64,000 nt of DNA from Saccharomonospora viridis DSM 43017 (lineage in GTDB: Bacteria; Actinomycetota; Actinomycetes; Mycobacteriales; Pseudonocardiaceae): NCBI RefSeq assembly GCF_000023865.1, contig NC_013159.1, positions 186,001-250,000 on the forward strand, written 5' to 3'. The notes below the pieces were generated by a model. That model saw only the letters and a list, made by a program, of their open reading frames with translations. It did no database searches and had not been told where the DNA came from. The first letter of the stretch is position 1; the number at the start of each line of letters is the position of its first letter. This document shows positions 8,637 through 16,512 of this stretch, one piece after another. The translations under genes and the position numbers were made by a program.

Positions 8637-9421
8637 GACTCGGGGATTCCGGATGGTTCTCCCTGCATCCGGGAGAGTTCTTCCTGTTGTGGACCGGCCT
8701 GGGACTCGGTGAGCTGCCGCCCGCGCTCGGCGTCGCTTCCGCCGGGCGCACCTCCGCGGCCCGGGCACGATTGCGGGATTCGGTGGACCGTTCACTGCAG
8801 GAGCGTGGTCTCGGCACGGTGGGGGAACCCGACCGCGATGTCGCGGCGTTGCTCGAAGCGCTCGCCGCGTCGACCGTGCGGGCCGACCTGGAGATCGTGA
8901 CGGAGGGCGGCACGTTCCGAGCCGTGGGTGGGTCCGGTCCGTACGGGCACGTCACGGCGGGGTTCGTTGAGGACGAGCTCGAGATCAAGATCGGCCCGGT
9001 GTCCGAGTACACGCTGGTCTCGACGATGTTCGGGGCCGTCGACCCGTTACCGGCCGGGGTCGGCAGTCCGGGCAACGTGCCGGTCGAGGACTACCTGCGG
9101 GCGTGCCGGGCCGGTGAACACGGTGGTGCGGACGCGTTCCTGGACGTGCTTCGGGGCGCGGGCGCGCGGCCGGTCGAGGCGAACACGTTCCTGCGTGCGA
9201 TCCGGGACGCGAGGAGCGCCGGGCGGTTCGGAGTCGGGGTCGACGACGGTGCCGGCCGCTGGTCCCGTGCGTCGAGCACCGTGAACTGGGTGGACACGGC
9301 CGCAGGTCGGTATGCCTTACGGCGGAAGGACGGCTGGGTCACCGTCACCCCGGTCGATCCACAACGGCTGCTCGGGATGGCCGAGGAGTTGGTGGGCGAG
9401 GTGGCCCCCGGCCGGTTGTGA
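8633..9421 (+). CDS. espG: EspG family ESX chaperone
   Basis: 262 residues starting at a TTG that overlaps the PPE stop (TTGA). The LGELPPALGVASAGRT region near residue 25, the central beta-sheet segments (EIVTEGGTFRAVGGSGP) and the C-terminal GRYALRRKDGWVTVTPVDP match EspG proteins. EspG binds the tip of PPE partners in the cytosol and keeps them soluble for export. Its overlap with the PPE gene supports a dedicated pair. Confidence 0.82.
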   Translation: MRLGDSGWFSLHPGEFFLLWTGLGLGELPPALGVASAGRTSAARARLRDSVDRSLQERGLGTVGEPDRDVAALLEALAASTVRADLEIVTEGGTFRAVGGSGPYGHVTAGFVEDELEIKIGPVSEYTLVSTMFGAVDPLPAGVGSPGNVPVEDYLRACRAGEHGGADAFLDVLRGAGARPVEANTFLRAIRDARSAGRFGVGVDDGAGRWSRASSTVNWVDTAAGRYALRRKDGWVTVTPVDPQRLLGMAEELVGEVAPGRL

Positions 9422-9494
9422 ACACACTTCCAGCGGCATGGATATGTGTGGAGAAGACAACGAAATCGGGGGTTTTCTGTCTTAGGCTGCGGCT

Positions 9495-11516
9495 ATGCGT
9501 GCTGACAGTGCTGACAGTTCCGGTCACGATGTCTCGCAGGGTGCCGCGGACGACGCCCCGGAAATGTTGTGGCGCCCCACCGAGGAGCAGGTGGAGGGCA
9601 CCCGTATCGCCGACTTCCGAAAGTGGCTTCGCGACAACCGTGGTGTCGACGTGGCCGACTACGACGAGTTGTGGTCGTTCTCGGTGAATTCGATCCCGGA
9701 GTTCTGGTCGGCGGTGGCGGACTACTTCGGCGTGCGGTGGCACACAAAACCCGCCGAGGTGCTGTCGGACGCGCGTATGCCCGGGGCGCGGTGGTTCCCC
9801 GGCGGCACGTTGAACTACGCCGAGCATGCGTTGCTGCCGGTCGCGGGGGCGAAGAAGGCCGACGACGACTTCGCGGTGATCTTCCATCGTGAGGACGGGG
9901 TCGAGCGGCTGCTCACCTATGGACAGTTGCGGGCCGAGGTGGCCGCGGCGAGGGCGGCTCTGCGCGAGCTCGGGGTCGGCAAGGGCGACCGTGTGGTGGC
10001 GTTGGCGCCGAACTGCCCGGAGACGTTGGTCGCCTTCCTGGCCGCGGCGAGTCTCGGTGCGACGTGGTCGTCGTGTTCGCCGGACTTCGGTGTCCGTGCC
10101 GTGGCCGACCGTTTCACGCAGATCGAGCCGAAGGTGCTGATCGCCGTCAACGGCTATGTCTACAACGGGCGGGCGTTCGATGTACGTCCGACCGTCGAGC
10201 GGTTGCGGGAGGAGTTGCCGACGCTCGCGGCCACCGTGCTGGTGGACTACGAGGGTGGCGGGCGTGTGCAGGGTGCGCTCGACTGGAAGACGTTGTTGGC
10301 CGAGCACGCGGGTGCCGAGTTGGAGTTCGAGCCGGTGGAGTCCGACCACCCGCTGTGGGTGCTGTACTCCTCGGGCACCACGGGGCTGCCGAAGGGCATC
10401 GTGCAGGGGCACGCCGGGATCACGGTCGAGCACCTGAAGGCGTTGGCGCTGCACTGTGATCTCGGGCCGGGCGAGCGGTTCTTCTGGTTCACCACCACGG
10501 GCTGGATGATGTGGAACTTCCTGGTCTCCGGCCTGTTGGTGGGGTCCACCATCGTGCTCTACGACGGCAGCCCCGGATACCCGGATCTGCGGACGCTGTG
10601 GCGGTTGGCGGAGCAGCACCGGGTGACCTATTTCGGGACGTCGGCGCCGTTCGTGCAGAGCTGCCTCAAAAAGGGACTGCGGCCGGGCGCGGAGTTCGAC
10701 CTGTCGGCCATGCGCGCGTTGGGTTCGACGGGCGCGCCGTTGACCGTGGAGGGGTTCCGGTGGATCGCCGATGCGGTGGGGCGGCACGTGCAGATCTGCT
10801 CGGTGTCGGGTGGTACGGATCTGTGCACGGCGTTCGTCGGGTCGGCCCCGGACGTGCCGGTGTGGTTGGGGGAGTTGTCGTGTCGTTCGCTCGGCGCGGC
10901 GGTGGAGTCGTACGACGACGCGGGCAACCCGGTGGTCGACCAGGTCGGCGAGCTGGTGATCACCAAGCCGATGCCGTCGATGCCGGTGTTCTTCTGGAAC
11001 GACCCCGACGGCACGAGGTTGCGGGAGGCGTATTTCGAGGACTTCCCCGGGGTGTGGCGACACGGCGACTGGATCAAGATCACAAGCCGGGGTTCGGCGA
11101 TCATCTACGGCCGCAGCGACTCGACGTTGAACCGGGGAGGCGTGCGCATGGGCACGTCCGAGTTCTATCGCATCGTCGAGGGCTTCGACGAGGTCCTGGA
11201 CTCGTTGGTGATCGACACGTCGGCCGCCGGTGACGAGGGTGAGTTGCTGTGCTTCCTCGTGCTCGCCGAGGGGGCCTCGCTGGAGGACTTGGAGCAGCCG
11301 CTGCGCCAGGAGCTGCGTAAGGCCCTGTCGCCACGGCATGTGCCCGACCGGTTCGTGCTCGTGGACGAGGTGCCGAGGACGCTGAACGGCAAGAAGTGCG
11401 AGGTTCCGGTGAAGAAGATCCTCAAGGGCGTGGACCCCGACCGCGCGGTGAGCCGGGACGCGTTGGCGAACCCGGATGCGCTCGCCCCCTTCGTGGCGTA
11501 TGCCAGCGGTAAATGA
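9495..11516 (+). CDS. aacS: Acetoacetyl-CoA synthetase (acetoacetate-CoA ligase)
   Basis: 673 residues, the expected length. N-terminal signature: MLWRPTEEQVEGTRIADF, then WFPGGTLNYAEH. The adenylate-forming motif is LYSSGTTGLPKGIVQGH. Later come WKITSRG-like HGDWIKITSRGSAIIYGRSD and the C-terminal LNGKKCEVPVKKIL with the adenylation lysine. It activates acetoacetate for ketone-body or poly-hydroxybutyrate metabolism. A TAGGCT -10-like hexamer (9483-9488) ends 6 nt before the ATG and no Shine-Dalgarno is present, so a leaderless transcript is plausible. Monocistronic. Confidence 0.93.
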   Translation: MRADSADSSGHDVSQGAADDAPEMLWRPTEEQVEGTRIADFRKWLRDNRGVDVADYDELWSFSVNSIPEFWSAVADYFGVRWHTKPAEVLSDARMPGARWFPGGTLNYAEHALLPVAGAKKADDDFAVIFHREDGVERLLTYGQLRAEVAAARAALRELGVGKGDRVVALAPNCPETLVAFLAAASLGATWSSCSPDFGVRAVADRFTQIEPKVLIAVNGYVYNGRAFDVRPTVERLREELPTLAATVLVDYEGGGRVQGALDWKTLLAEHAGAELEFEPVESDHPLWVLYSSGTTGLPKGIVQGHAGITVEHLKALALHCDLGPGERFFWFTTTGWMMWNFLVSGLLVGSTIVLYDGSPGYPDLRTLWRLAEQHRVTYFGTSAPFVQSCLKKGLRPGAEFDLSAMRALGSTGAPLTVEGFRWIADAVGRHVQICSVSGGTDLCTAFVGSAPDVPVWLGELSCRSLGAAVESYDDAGNPVVDQVGELVITKPMPSMPVFFWNDPDGTRLREAYFEDFPGVWRHGDWIKITSRGSAIIYGRSDSTLNRGGVRMGTSEFYRIVEGFDEVLDSLVIDTSAAGDEGELLCFLVLAEGASLEDLEQPLRQELRKALSPRHVPDRFVLVDEVPRTLNGKKCEVPVKKILKGVDPDRAVSRDALANPDALAPFVAYASGK

Positions 11517-11553
11517 GCTGGTCATGGCTTCGCGGGAATTTTGAGGGGGGTGG

Positions 11554-11582
11554 TTGAAAGCGCCCTGGCGGGGGTGTGTAAC
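11554..11582 (+). promoter_or_regulatory. Sigma-A type promoter of tRNA-Ser
   Basis: TTGAAA (11554-11559) and TGTAAC (11577-11582) are separated by 17 nt, and the -10 ends 25 nt before the tRNA 5' end. This is a good match to the housekeeping consensus. Confidence 0.6.
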
Positions 11583-11607
11583 CTGTATTCGCAGTGGTCG
11601 CGACCTG

Positions 11608-11697
11608 GGAGGCTTCGCCTAGTCTGGTCTATGGCGCCGCACTGCTAATGCGGTTGGGGGTACACCCCCCTCCCGGGTTCAAATCCCGGAGCCTCCG
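11608..11697 (+). tRNA. serX: tRNA-Ser (anticodon GCU)
   Basis: A 90-nt class II tRNA. The acceptor GGAGGCT pairs with AGCCTCC. The anticodon stem-loop is CCGCA-CTGCTAA-TGCGG with anticodon GCT, followed by a long variable arm (TTGGGGGTACACCCCCC) and a T arm containing GGGTTCAAATCCC. It decodes AGC/AGU. CCA is not encoded (CCG follows). Confidence 0.95.
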
Positions 11698-11702
11698 CCG
11701 GG

Positions 11703-11721
11703 GCTCGGCTTCAGGCCGAGC
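11703..11721 (+). terminator. Hairpin after tRNA-Ser
   Basis: GCTCGGC (11703-11709) pairs perfectly with GCCGAGC (11715-11721) around a 5-nt loop, 5 nt downstream of the tRNA-Ser 3' end. Confidence 0.55.
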
Positions 11722-11760
11722 GCCAACCCCCGACTCCGGTCGGGTATAACTGAAGATGAT

Positions 11761-11833
11761 GCGCCCGTAGCTCAACGGATAGAGCATCTGACTACGGATC
11801 AGAAGGTTTGGGGTTCGAATCCCTACGGGCGCG
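11761..11833 (+). tRNA. argV: tRNA-Arg (anticodon ACG); likely integration site
   Basis: A 73-nt tRNA. The acceptor GCGCCCG pairs with CGGGCGC. The anticodon stem-loop is TCTGA-CTACGGA-TCAGA with anticodon ACG, and the T arm contains GGGGTTCGAATCCCT. It decodes CGN codons. A TATAAC hexamer (11745-11750) lies just upstream. An integrase gene lies 109 nt beyond the 3' end, pointing toward the tRNA, which is the usual geometry for elements integrated in a tRNA 3' end. Confidence 0.95.
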
Positions 11834-11847
11834 CAAGGAAAGTCCAG

Positions 11848-11886
11848 GTCAAGGCCTTGTTCTCAGTAATGAGACGAGGCCTTGAC
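11848..11886. terminator. Long hairpin between tRNA-Arg and the integrase
   Basis: GTCAAGGCCT (11848-11857) pairs with AGGCCTTGAC (11877-11886). Inside, TCTCA (11861-11865) pairs with TGAGA (11870-11874). TGCTTTTC follows on the plus strand. It can terminate both the tRNA transcript and the convergent integrase transcript. It may also belong to the att region. Confidence 0.55.
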
Positions 11887-11941
11887 TGCTTTTCGGCGGC
11901 CGATCGTCTCACAGCTTCTCACGTACGTTCGTACTGCTTGT

Positions 11942-13176
11942 TCAGGTGCTCTTGTAGATCTTGCCGAGGGCGTCGGTTCCGGTCTGGAGATCCTCCTCGG
12001 TGGCGTGTACGTAGGTCGAGTACGTGAACGCGGTGTCGTAGTGTCCGGCCCACTTGCTGACGATGGAGATCGGCACTCCGGCCTTCTCCATCAGGCTCAG
12101 TGCCGTGTGGCGGCCCTCGTGCAGCACGATCCGCTTGACTCCCGCTCGCTTGGCGAGGCGACCGAATTCGTCGGAGTACCACTCGGGGTGAACTGGCTCA
12201 CCCAGTTCGTCGACCACGACGTAGCCGCTGTTGGTGTACGCCTTTCCCGCCGCGAGCCTTTCGGCGTTCTGAGCGACCTTGAGGTGGTGCAGTGCCGATG
12301 CGGCTGTGACGTCGAGAGGCAGGGTCCGGAAGCCGTTGCGCGACTTGGGCGGCACGACCTGGGTCGTGCCCTCGACAAGCACACGGGCCTGCTGCACGCG
12401 GATCGTCGCGGGTTTGTATGTCGACCCCGTGCCGTAGCAGTCAACGCACCATGGCTTTGTGTGCGCCCGGCATGGTTCTGCGAAGGAACCGAAGTCGATG
12501 TCCTTCTGCCAGCGGAGTCCGAGGACTTCGCCTCTTCGCAGCCCGTAGAGGGACAGCCGCCATCCGGCGTGGAGCCGGTCGGTCTTGGCTTTGTCGAGGA
12601 ACTTCCGCACCTCCTCGGCCGACCACGTGCTTCGAGGAGCCGGGGCATACTTCGGTGGCTTGACGAGCTTGGTCACGTTGCGGGGGAGTAGCCCTTCCAG
12701 GACCGCCATCTCGAAGGCCGCTGTGAGCCGCCCGAGGGTCAGCCGCACGCTCCGGGGGCCGAGTCCGGTACCGGGCTTGCCTCCACGACGGCGGCCGGAG
12801 GTCTCTATCCACGTGACCATTCGCTCGATGTCGGCTCCATGCCGATCTTCTGGATCGGCATGGAGCCGAGCCGCTCGTGGACTGGCCGTAGTGCGTCCTG
12901 GTAGCTCCGCTTGCTGGAGTCCCGCAGGTCCCGTGCCGCACCTTCCAGCCAGCCATCCAGGTACTCGGACACCGTGATGTTCGTGGGCCGGATGTAGGTG
13001 CCCTCGTTCAGCTGGTGCCGGATCTTGTCGTACTCGGCGCGTGCCTCGCGTTTGGTGTCGAAGGTGAACGTCTTCTGCTGGCGGCGTCCGGTTTCCGGGT
13101 CGCGACCGATGTCGACGACGAACCGATAGCGGACGGTCCCGTCCTTGAGCGTGATCTTCTTGATCGGATCTGCCAT
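11942..13176 (-). pseudogene. int: Tyrosine site-specific integrase, broken by a frameshift near 12865
   Basis: Two frames together make one phage-type integrase of about 410 residues. The N-terminal half (ATG 13176, MADPIKKITLKDGTVRYRFV, then the SAM-like TNITVSEYLDGWLEGAAR) stays open to about 12805. The catalytic half is in the next frame, from about DIERMVTWIE on. It carries the active-site set: Arg in LYGLRRGEVLGLRW, HEGRHTALSLM (H-x-x-R), WAGH, and the nucleophile Tyr in FTYSTYVHATEEDL. Reading GGAGGCC instead of GGAGCC would restore one frame, so a single lost G explains the break. The shift sits on a perfect palindrome. It could be a sequencing artefact or a true mutation. Confidence 0.85.
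12831..12869. repeat. Perfect 17-bp inverted repeat at the integrase frameshift
   Basis: Arms at 12831-12847 and 12853-12869 are exact reverse complements (TCGGCTCCATGCCGATC) with a 5-nt loop TTCTG. The repeat lies inside coding sequence and spans the point where the integrase reading frame shifts. Confidence 0.9.
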
Positions 13177-13394
13177 TCACCTACGACGAACTGGTTGCCC
13201 GCGACAAGGCGAACCTCGACATCACGTGGCTGCGCGACTCGGACCTCGACGATGGTGACAACCTCCAGCCACCTGAGGTCATTGCGCAGGGGATCGTTGA
13301 TGACCTGCAAGCCGCGCTCACCGAATTCGCTTCCGTCGCCGAAGCCCTCCAGCTTGCGAAAGCAGAGCGAGAAGGCCAGGTAGAGAACGACTGA
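13176..13394 (+). pseudogene. 3' remnant of a type I restriction-modification methylase (hsdM)
   Basis: The plus-strand frame from 13176 to a TGA at 13392-13394 encodes about 72 residues with no start. It contains TYDELVARDKANLDITWLRD, then LDDGDNLQPPEVIAQGIVDD and a coiled-coil-like end. This matches the extreme C-terminus of HsdM N6-adenine methylases. The frame closes at a TGA at 13161, inside the integrase 5' coding region, so the rest of the gene is gone. It abuts the integrase start codon exactly, which suggests that element rearrangement removed the remainder. Confidence 0.75.
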
Positions 13395-13419
13395 GAATCG
13401 CTCGAACCAGCGCAAACGC

Positions 13420-14145
13420 TCAGGCGTTGCTCTGTTGACGCAGGCGTGCCGCGAGTGCGGGAATCGCGGCGATCTTCTCCGCCGGGAGGTCGTCCCAGAG
13501 CAGGCCGCTCGGTCGTCGTGGTTCGTCGCACCTGATCACGGTGGTGGGGGTCACGATGATGTCCACGCTGAAGTCGTGCCTGGTTTCGGGTAGGTCGTCG
13601 TCGATGACCTGCAGGTCGTGCACGGTGGTCACGATCGTCGTCTCGGGTCCAATCAGCCCGGCTTCCTGGAGGAATGCGACCTCGATGTCGGAGTATCCGG
13701 CGCCTTTGCCGAGGCGCACGCCGTGGCGGTTCACGGCGACGCTTCCGCACACGATGAGGTCAGGCGGCCGCATGCTGTCCACGTCGACGGCCTGACCGAC
13801 CTTGGCCGCGGCTCCCTTGTCGGCGGCCTCGGCGGGCGAGACGGGCAAGGTGTCCGGATCGAGCAGGTAGAAGGGCCTCGGCTCGGCGAGCTTCGGCACC
13901 GCCATGTAGACCAGCTTGCCTTCGTCGAGAGCGCGGGCGCGCACCGGCTGTTGCGCTGTGTCAGGCACCGCTTTGACGATCTTGGCGGACTGCCATTCCG
14001 GCAGCTCCGCGAGCCTGTCGGCGGCTTTCTCCGCGCCGAAGAAGGCGGGAATCCGGCCGTGCACACCAGCCGGTGCGGCACGGTGTTCCTCCAGCAGTGC
14101 CCACACGTGCTCGCGGACAGCTCGTTTCTTCTCATCCACGGTCAT
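13420..14145 (-). CDS. 5-formyltetrahydrofolate cyclo-ligase family protein
   Basis: 241 residues. The family signature GVRLGKGAGYSDIEVAFLQE (near residues 143-162) and the later HDFSVDIIVTPTTVI match 5-FCL/MTHFS proteins, which use ATP to cyclise 5-formyl-THF to 5,10-methenyl-THF. It is 12 nt downstream of the XRE/TPR regulator and in the same direction; AGGAG lies 9 nt before the ATG. Clustering with a dehydrogenase, an aminotransferase and a NUDIX enzyme suggests it may serve a dedicated pathway rather than general folate metabolism (inference). Confidence 0.8.
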   Translation of the reverse strand: MTVDEKKRAVREHVWALLEEHRAAPAGVHGRIPAFFGAEKAADRLAELPEWQSAKIVKAVPDTAQQPVRARALDEGKLVYMAVPKLAEPRPFYLLDPDTLPVSPAEAADKGAAAKVGQAVDVDSMRPPDLIVCGSVAVNRHGVRLGKGAGYSDIEVAFLQEAGLIGPETTIVTTVHDLQVIDDDLPETRHDFSVDIIVTPTTVIRCDEPRRPSGLLWDDLPAEKIAAIPALAARLRQQSNA

Positions 14146-14157
14146 CGCCGCTGCTCC

Positions 14158-15321
14158 TCACGCCGTCATCAGGGTCATCACCCGGTCGTACACGTCCTGC
14201 ACCAGGTCCACGTTCCGCCATGGTCGGAGTTCCCGGCAAGCACTGAAGACGATGTTCAACCCGCCTCCGCCCCGCGTTGCCTCGACGACATCCACGGCCC
14301 GATGCAACGCACCCACCGCCTCATCGAGGCGGCGTTGCCGGAGGTACGCGAGAGCAAGGTTGCCGAGGACGATGGCCTGGGACTTCGAGCGGTCGCGGAG
14401 CTGGTGAGCGGTCGTTTCCAGGATCGGCTGAGCGAGTTTCGGCTTGCCGAGGAAGAGGTAGCAAGATCCGGCGAGTCTCCCCGGCTGTGTTGGGGAGAAC
14501 AGGTTGAGCGCCGCGTCGGCCTCGCCGATCCGCTCAATCCGGGAGTCAGCGTCCCTGAGCGCCCGTTCGCAGTCGCGTTGACGGCCGAGCATCGCGTAGG
14601 CCTCCGCTGTGTGCAGCAGCGCGAGTCCCGCAAGCACGTGGCTGCTCCCCGCTACCACCTCGGTTGTGCGCATGGTGAGCTGGAGCCCGGTCTCAGGAGC
14701 TCTTTCGCCGTAGAGCGCCACGAAGCTCTTCCGTAGGAGCGCGCGGCCTTCCGCTGTCGGGTCCCGAAGCCGCTGCGCGGCCGAGATCGCCTGGTCGAAG
14801 TAGTCGTGTGCGGTCGCGTGGTCCCGGCGCTGGGACGCGTCCCAGACGAGTTGTCCCATGAGCGTGGCGGCCTCGGTCTCGACGGCGAGGAGCTCGTGTC
14901 GAACCCGGTGGTTCGACGCGTTGGCGCGCAGAAACGCGACCTGGCCGAGACAGTGTCCTGTGCGTGCGAGCAGCGACGTTGACGGCGCGCTGTCGTAACG
15001 CTTGTCGAGGTCGTGTACCTCGTCTCTGAGGTCGGCTACGGTCCGAAGGTCCGCGGCTGCTGGGTTCCGCAGCGAGTAGTCGACGCGGTCATTGGTCGCC
15101 GGCTCGTCGTCACCTGCCAGTAGCTCCTCGAGCTGTTCCGGTGACACCTGCAGGCACTGCGCCAGTTTCGGCCGTAACCAAGGTTGTGGCCCCTCTTCGG
15201 TCTCGCCGCTTTCCCACCGCCGAATCGTCTTGGGGTCCACTCCCAATCGTTCGGCGAGAGACTCTTGGCTGAACCCTTGCGATTTGCGTCGCTTCGCGAG
15301 TCGACGCCGTCTGGTCGCCAC
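14158..15321 (-). CDS. XRE-family regulator with TPR-like C-terminal domain
   Basis: 387 residues from a GTG at 15321, preceded by GGGGGAGG six nt upstream. The N-terminal HTH reads SQESLAERLGVDPKTIRRWE (residues about 20-39). From about residue 120 it is all helical, with TPR-like repeats (AHDYFDQAISAAQRL, LLHTAEAYAMLGRQ, NLALAYLRQRRLDEAVGALH). Such regulators are common in Streptomyces and relatives beside small-protein/ATPase pairs, as here. It is divergent from that pair, with three 11-bp repeats between them, so it probably controls both directions. Confidence 0.85.
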   Translation of the reverse strand: MATRRRRLAKRRKSQGFSQESLAERLGVDPKTIRRWESGETEEGPQPWLRPKLAQCLQVSPEQLEELLAGDDEPATNDRVDYSLRNPAAADLRTVADLRDEVHDLDKRYDSAPSTSLLARTGHCLGQVAFLRANASNHRVRHELLAVETEAATLMGQLVWDASQRRDHATAHDYFDQAISAAQRLRDPTAEGRALLRKSFVALYGERAPETGLQLTMRTTEVVAGSSHVLAGLALLHTAEAYAMLGRQRDCERALRDADSRIERIGEADAALNLFSPTQPGRLAGSCYLFLGKPKLAQPILETTAHQLRDRSKSQAIVLGNLALAYLRQRRLDEAVGALHRAVDVVEATRGGGGLNIVFSACRELRPWRNVDLVQDVYDRVMTLMTA

Positions 15322-15373
15322 CGTCCACCTCCCCCTGCCGATGTTGGTGTGTCGTCCCCGGTCAGCACACCCA

Positions 15374-15406
15374 ATGTCCGGTTCTTGTCCGGAAATTGTC
15401 CGGAGC
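15374..15406. promoter_or_regulatory. Three 11-bp direct repeats in the divergent promoter
   Basis: Units start at 15374, 15385 and 15396: ATGTCCGGTTC, TTGTCCGGAAA, TTGTCCGGAGC. The core TGTCCGG is identical in all three and the period is exactly 11 bp, one helical turn. They lie between the XRE/TPR regulator (-) and the small Cys protein (+). This is the likely binding array for the regulator. Confidence 0.65.
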
Positions 15407-15491
15407 ACGCCCTGTGCTGGCCTGATTACGGCTGGTTGTATCAGAGCCTACGGCCGTCCACGGTCGCTCGACAACGGTGACAGGAGGCCCC

Positions 15492-15689
15492 GTGACCAGC
15501 CAGAACTCTCACCGCTCCGAGGTGGTTCATGATTCCCTCCGCGTGTTCCTCGACGATCTCGCCGCACGTGCGGCCGTCGTTCTCAGTGAGCACATCAACG
15601 TCGGAAACCATTGCGCGGCATGTGGGCTGACGTGGCCGTGCTCCCGTGCCGTGTTGGCCGATCACAACCTCGAGATGGCTCACCCGTGA
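15492..15689 (+). CDS. Small Cys-containing protein of unknown function
   Basis: 65 residues from a GTG at 15492, with CAGGAGG 4 nt upstream. The C-terminal part has HCAACGLTWPCSRA followed by His-rich LADHNLEMAHP, so it could bind a metal through Cys and His. Proteins of this size with a WPC motif accompany XRE regulators and ATPase-fold genes in actinomycetes. Its stop overlaps the start of the next gene (GTGA). Function unknown. Confidence 0.7.
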   Translation: MTSQNSHRSEVVHDSLRVFLDDLAARAAVVLSEHINVGNHCAACGLTWPCSRAVLADHNLEMAHP

Positions 15690-16429
15690 CTCCAGCAAGC
15701 CGGCAGGACCGGCGACGCCAGAACCCCGACGCTCGTCGCCGGTCCTGCCTCCCAATCGAATTGGACTTCCAGCCCAAAGTCGGGTCCCTCGGAGGTTCGC
15801 TCGGCCCGCCCAGAAGCAGAACGCCAAGCGCAGAGGCGTCGATATCGGAGGACGGGCTTCTCCTCGTTACTTGTCCGAGTGCGATCTCGTGCGCACAGCT
15901 TCTCGTGCAGGCGCACGCGCGGGACTGGCGGCTCGACCAGCGCTGTGCGAACACCGCGAGCGGTGTCGTGGGCGAGTTCGTTGCGCACTCCATCGCGACG
16001 GCGGGTACCGCCGACTCAGGTTCGTCCCACGTTGGCGAGCCCGCACGGTCCGGACTGATAGCCGTTCGGTTGCTTCTCATGGCACGGTCGCTGGTCATCC
16101 AGGTCTGGGACAACCACGAATCGGCGCCGACGTCGCTCTCCGAAAGTCCCTTCCAGGCTGACATCGAGGACTGGGGCTACGACCTACCCCGTCCCGGTCG
16201 ACGCGTTGTTTGGTGCGTCATCACCAGGCAGAACAGGGGCATCGACGACACGGTGCGATTGTCTCCGGTGCTACCGCGCCGTGAACGGAAGAGGTATCCG
16301 GAACCGCGCGTTCTGATCAATCCACTGCGTGACATCAGGTTGCTGCAACGCGTTCTCGACGGACTTCGCTCGCTCGACCGAAGTGCCGAGAAGGAAACGA
16401 ATACCGACCACCTCAGAAGGGCGGGATAA
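15686..16429 (+). CDS. Putative HATPase-fold (RsbW-like) regulatory protein
   Basis: 247 residues from a GTG at 15686 that overlaps the previous stop. The middle (QRCANTASGVVGEFVAHSIA, then LIAVRLLLMARSLVIQVWDN) has the order of helices and strands of the GHKL ATPase domain in actinobacterial anti-sigma-like proteins. The N-box is degenerate, with His where Asn is usual, and I see no clear G-box. The C-terminal about 80 residues are not recognised. It is coupled to the small Cys protein and opposite the XRE regulator, an arrangement seen around WhiJ/AbaA-type developmental loci. The fold call is tentative. Confidence 0.6.
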   Translation: MTPASRQDRRRQNPDARRRSCLPIELDFQPKVGSLGGSLGPPRSRTPSAEASISEDGLLLVTCPSAISCAQLLVQAHARDWRLDQRCANTASGVVGEFVAHSIATAGTADSGSSHVGEPARSGLIAVRLLLMARSLVIQVWDNHESAPTSLSESPFQADIEDWGYDLPRPGRRVVWCVITRQNRGIDDTVRLSPVLPRRERKRYPEPRVLINPLRDIRLLQRVLDGLRSLDRSAEKETNTDHLRRAG

Positions 16430-16512
16430 GTCTGGAAAGGCAACCGTTGTTCGGCCGTCGATCATGGTTCGCGTTCTCTGAGAGAAAGTGTTCGCGAGAG
16501 GAAAAACCATAC

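Noticed and set aside
9345-11525. A 726-residue minus-strand frame opposite aacS
   Set aside because: Arg/His/Gln-rich shadow of the acetoacetyl-CoA synthetase gene; no domain and no ribosome site.
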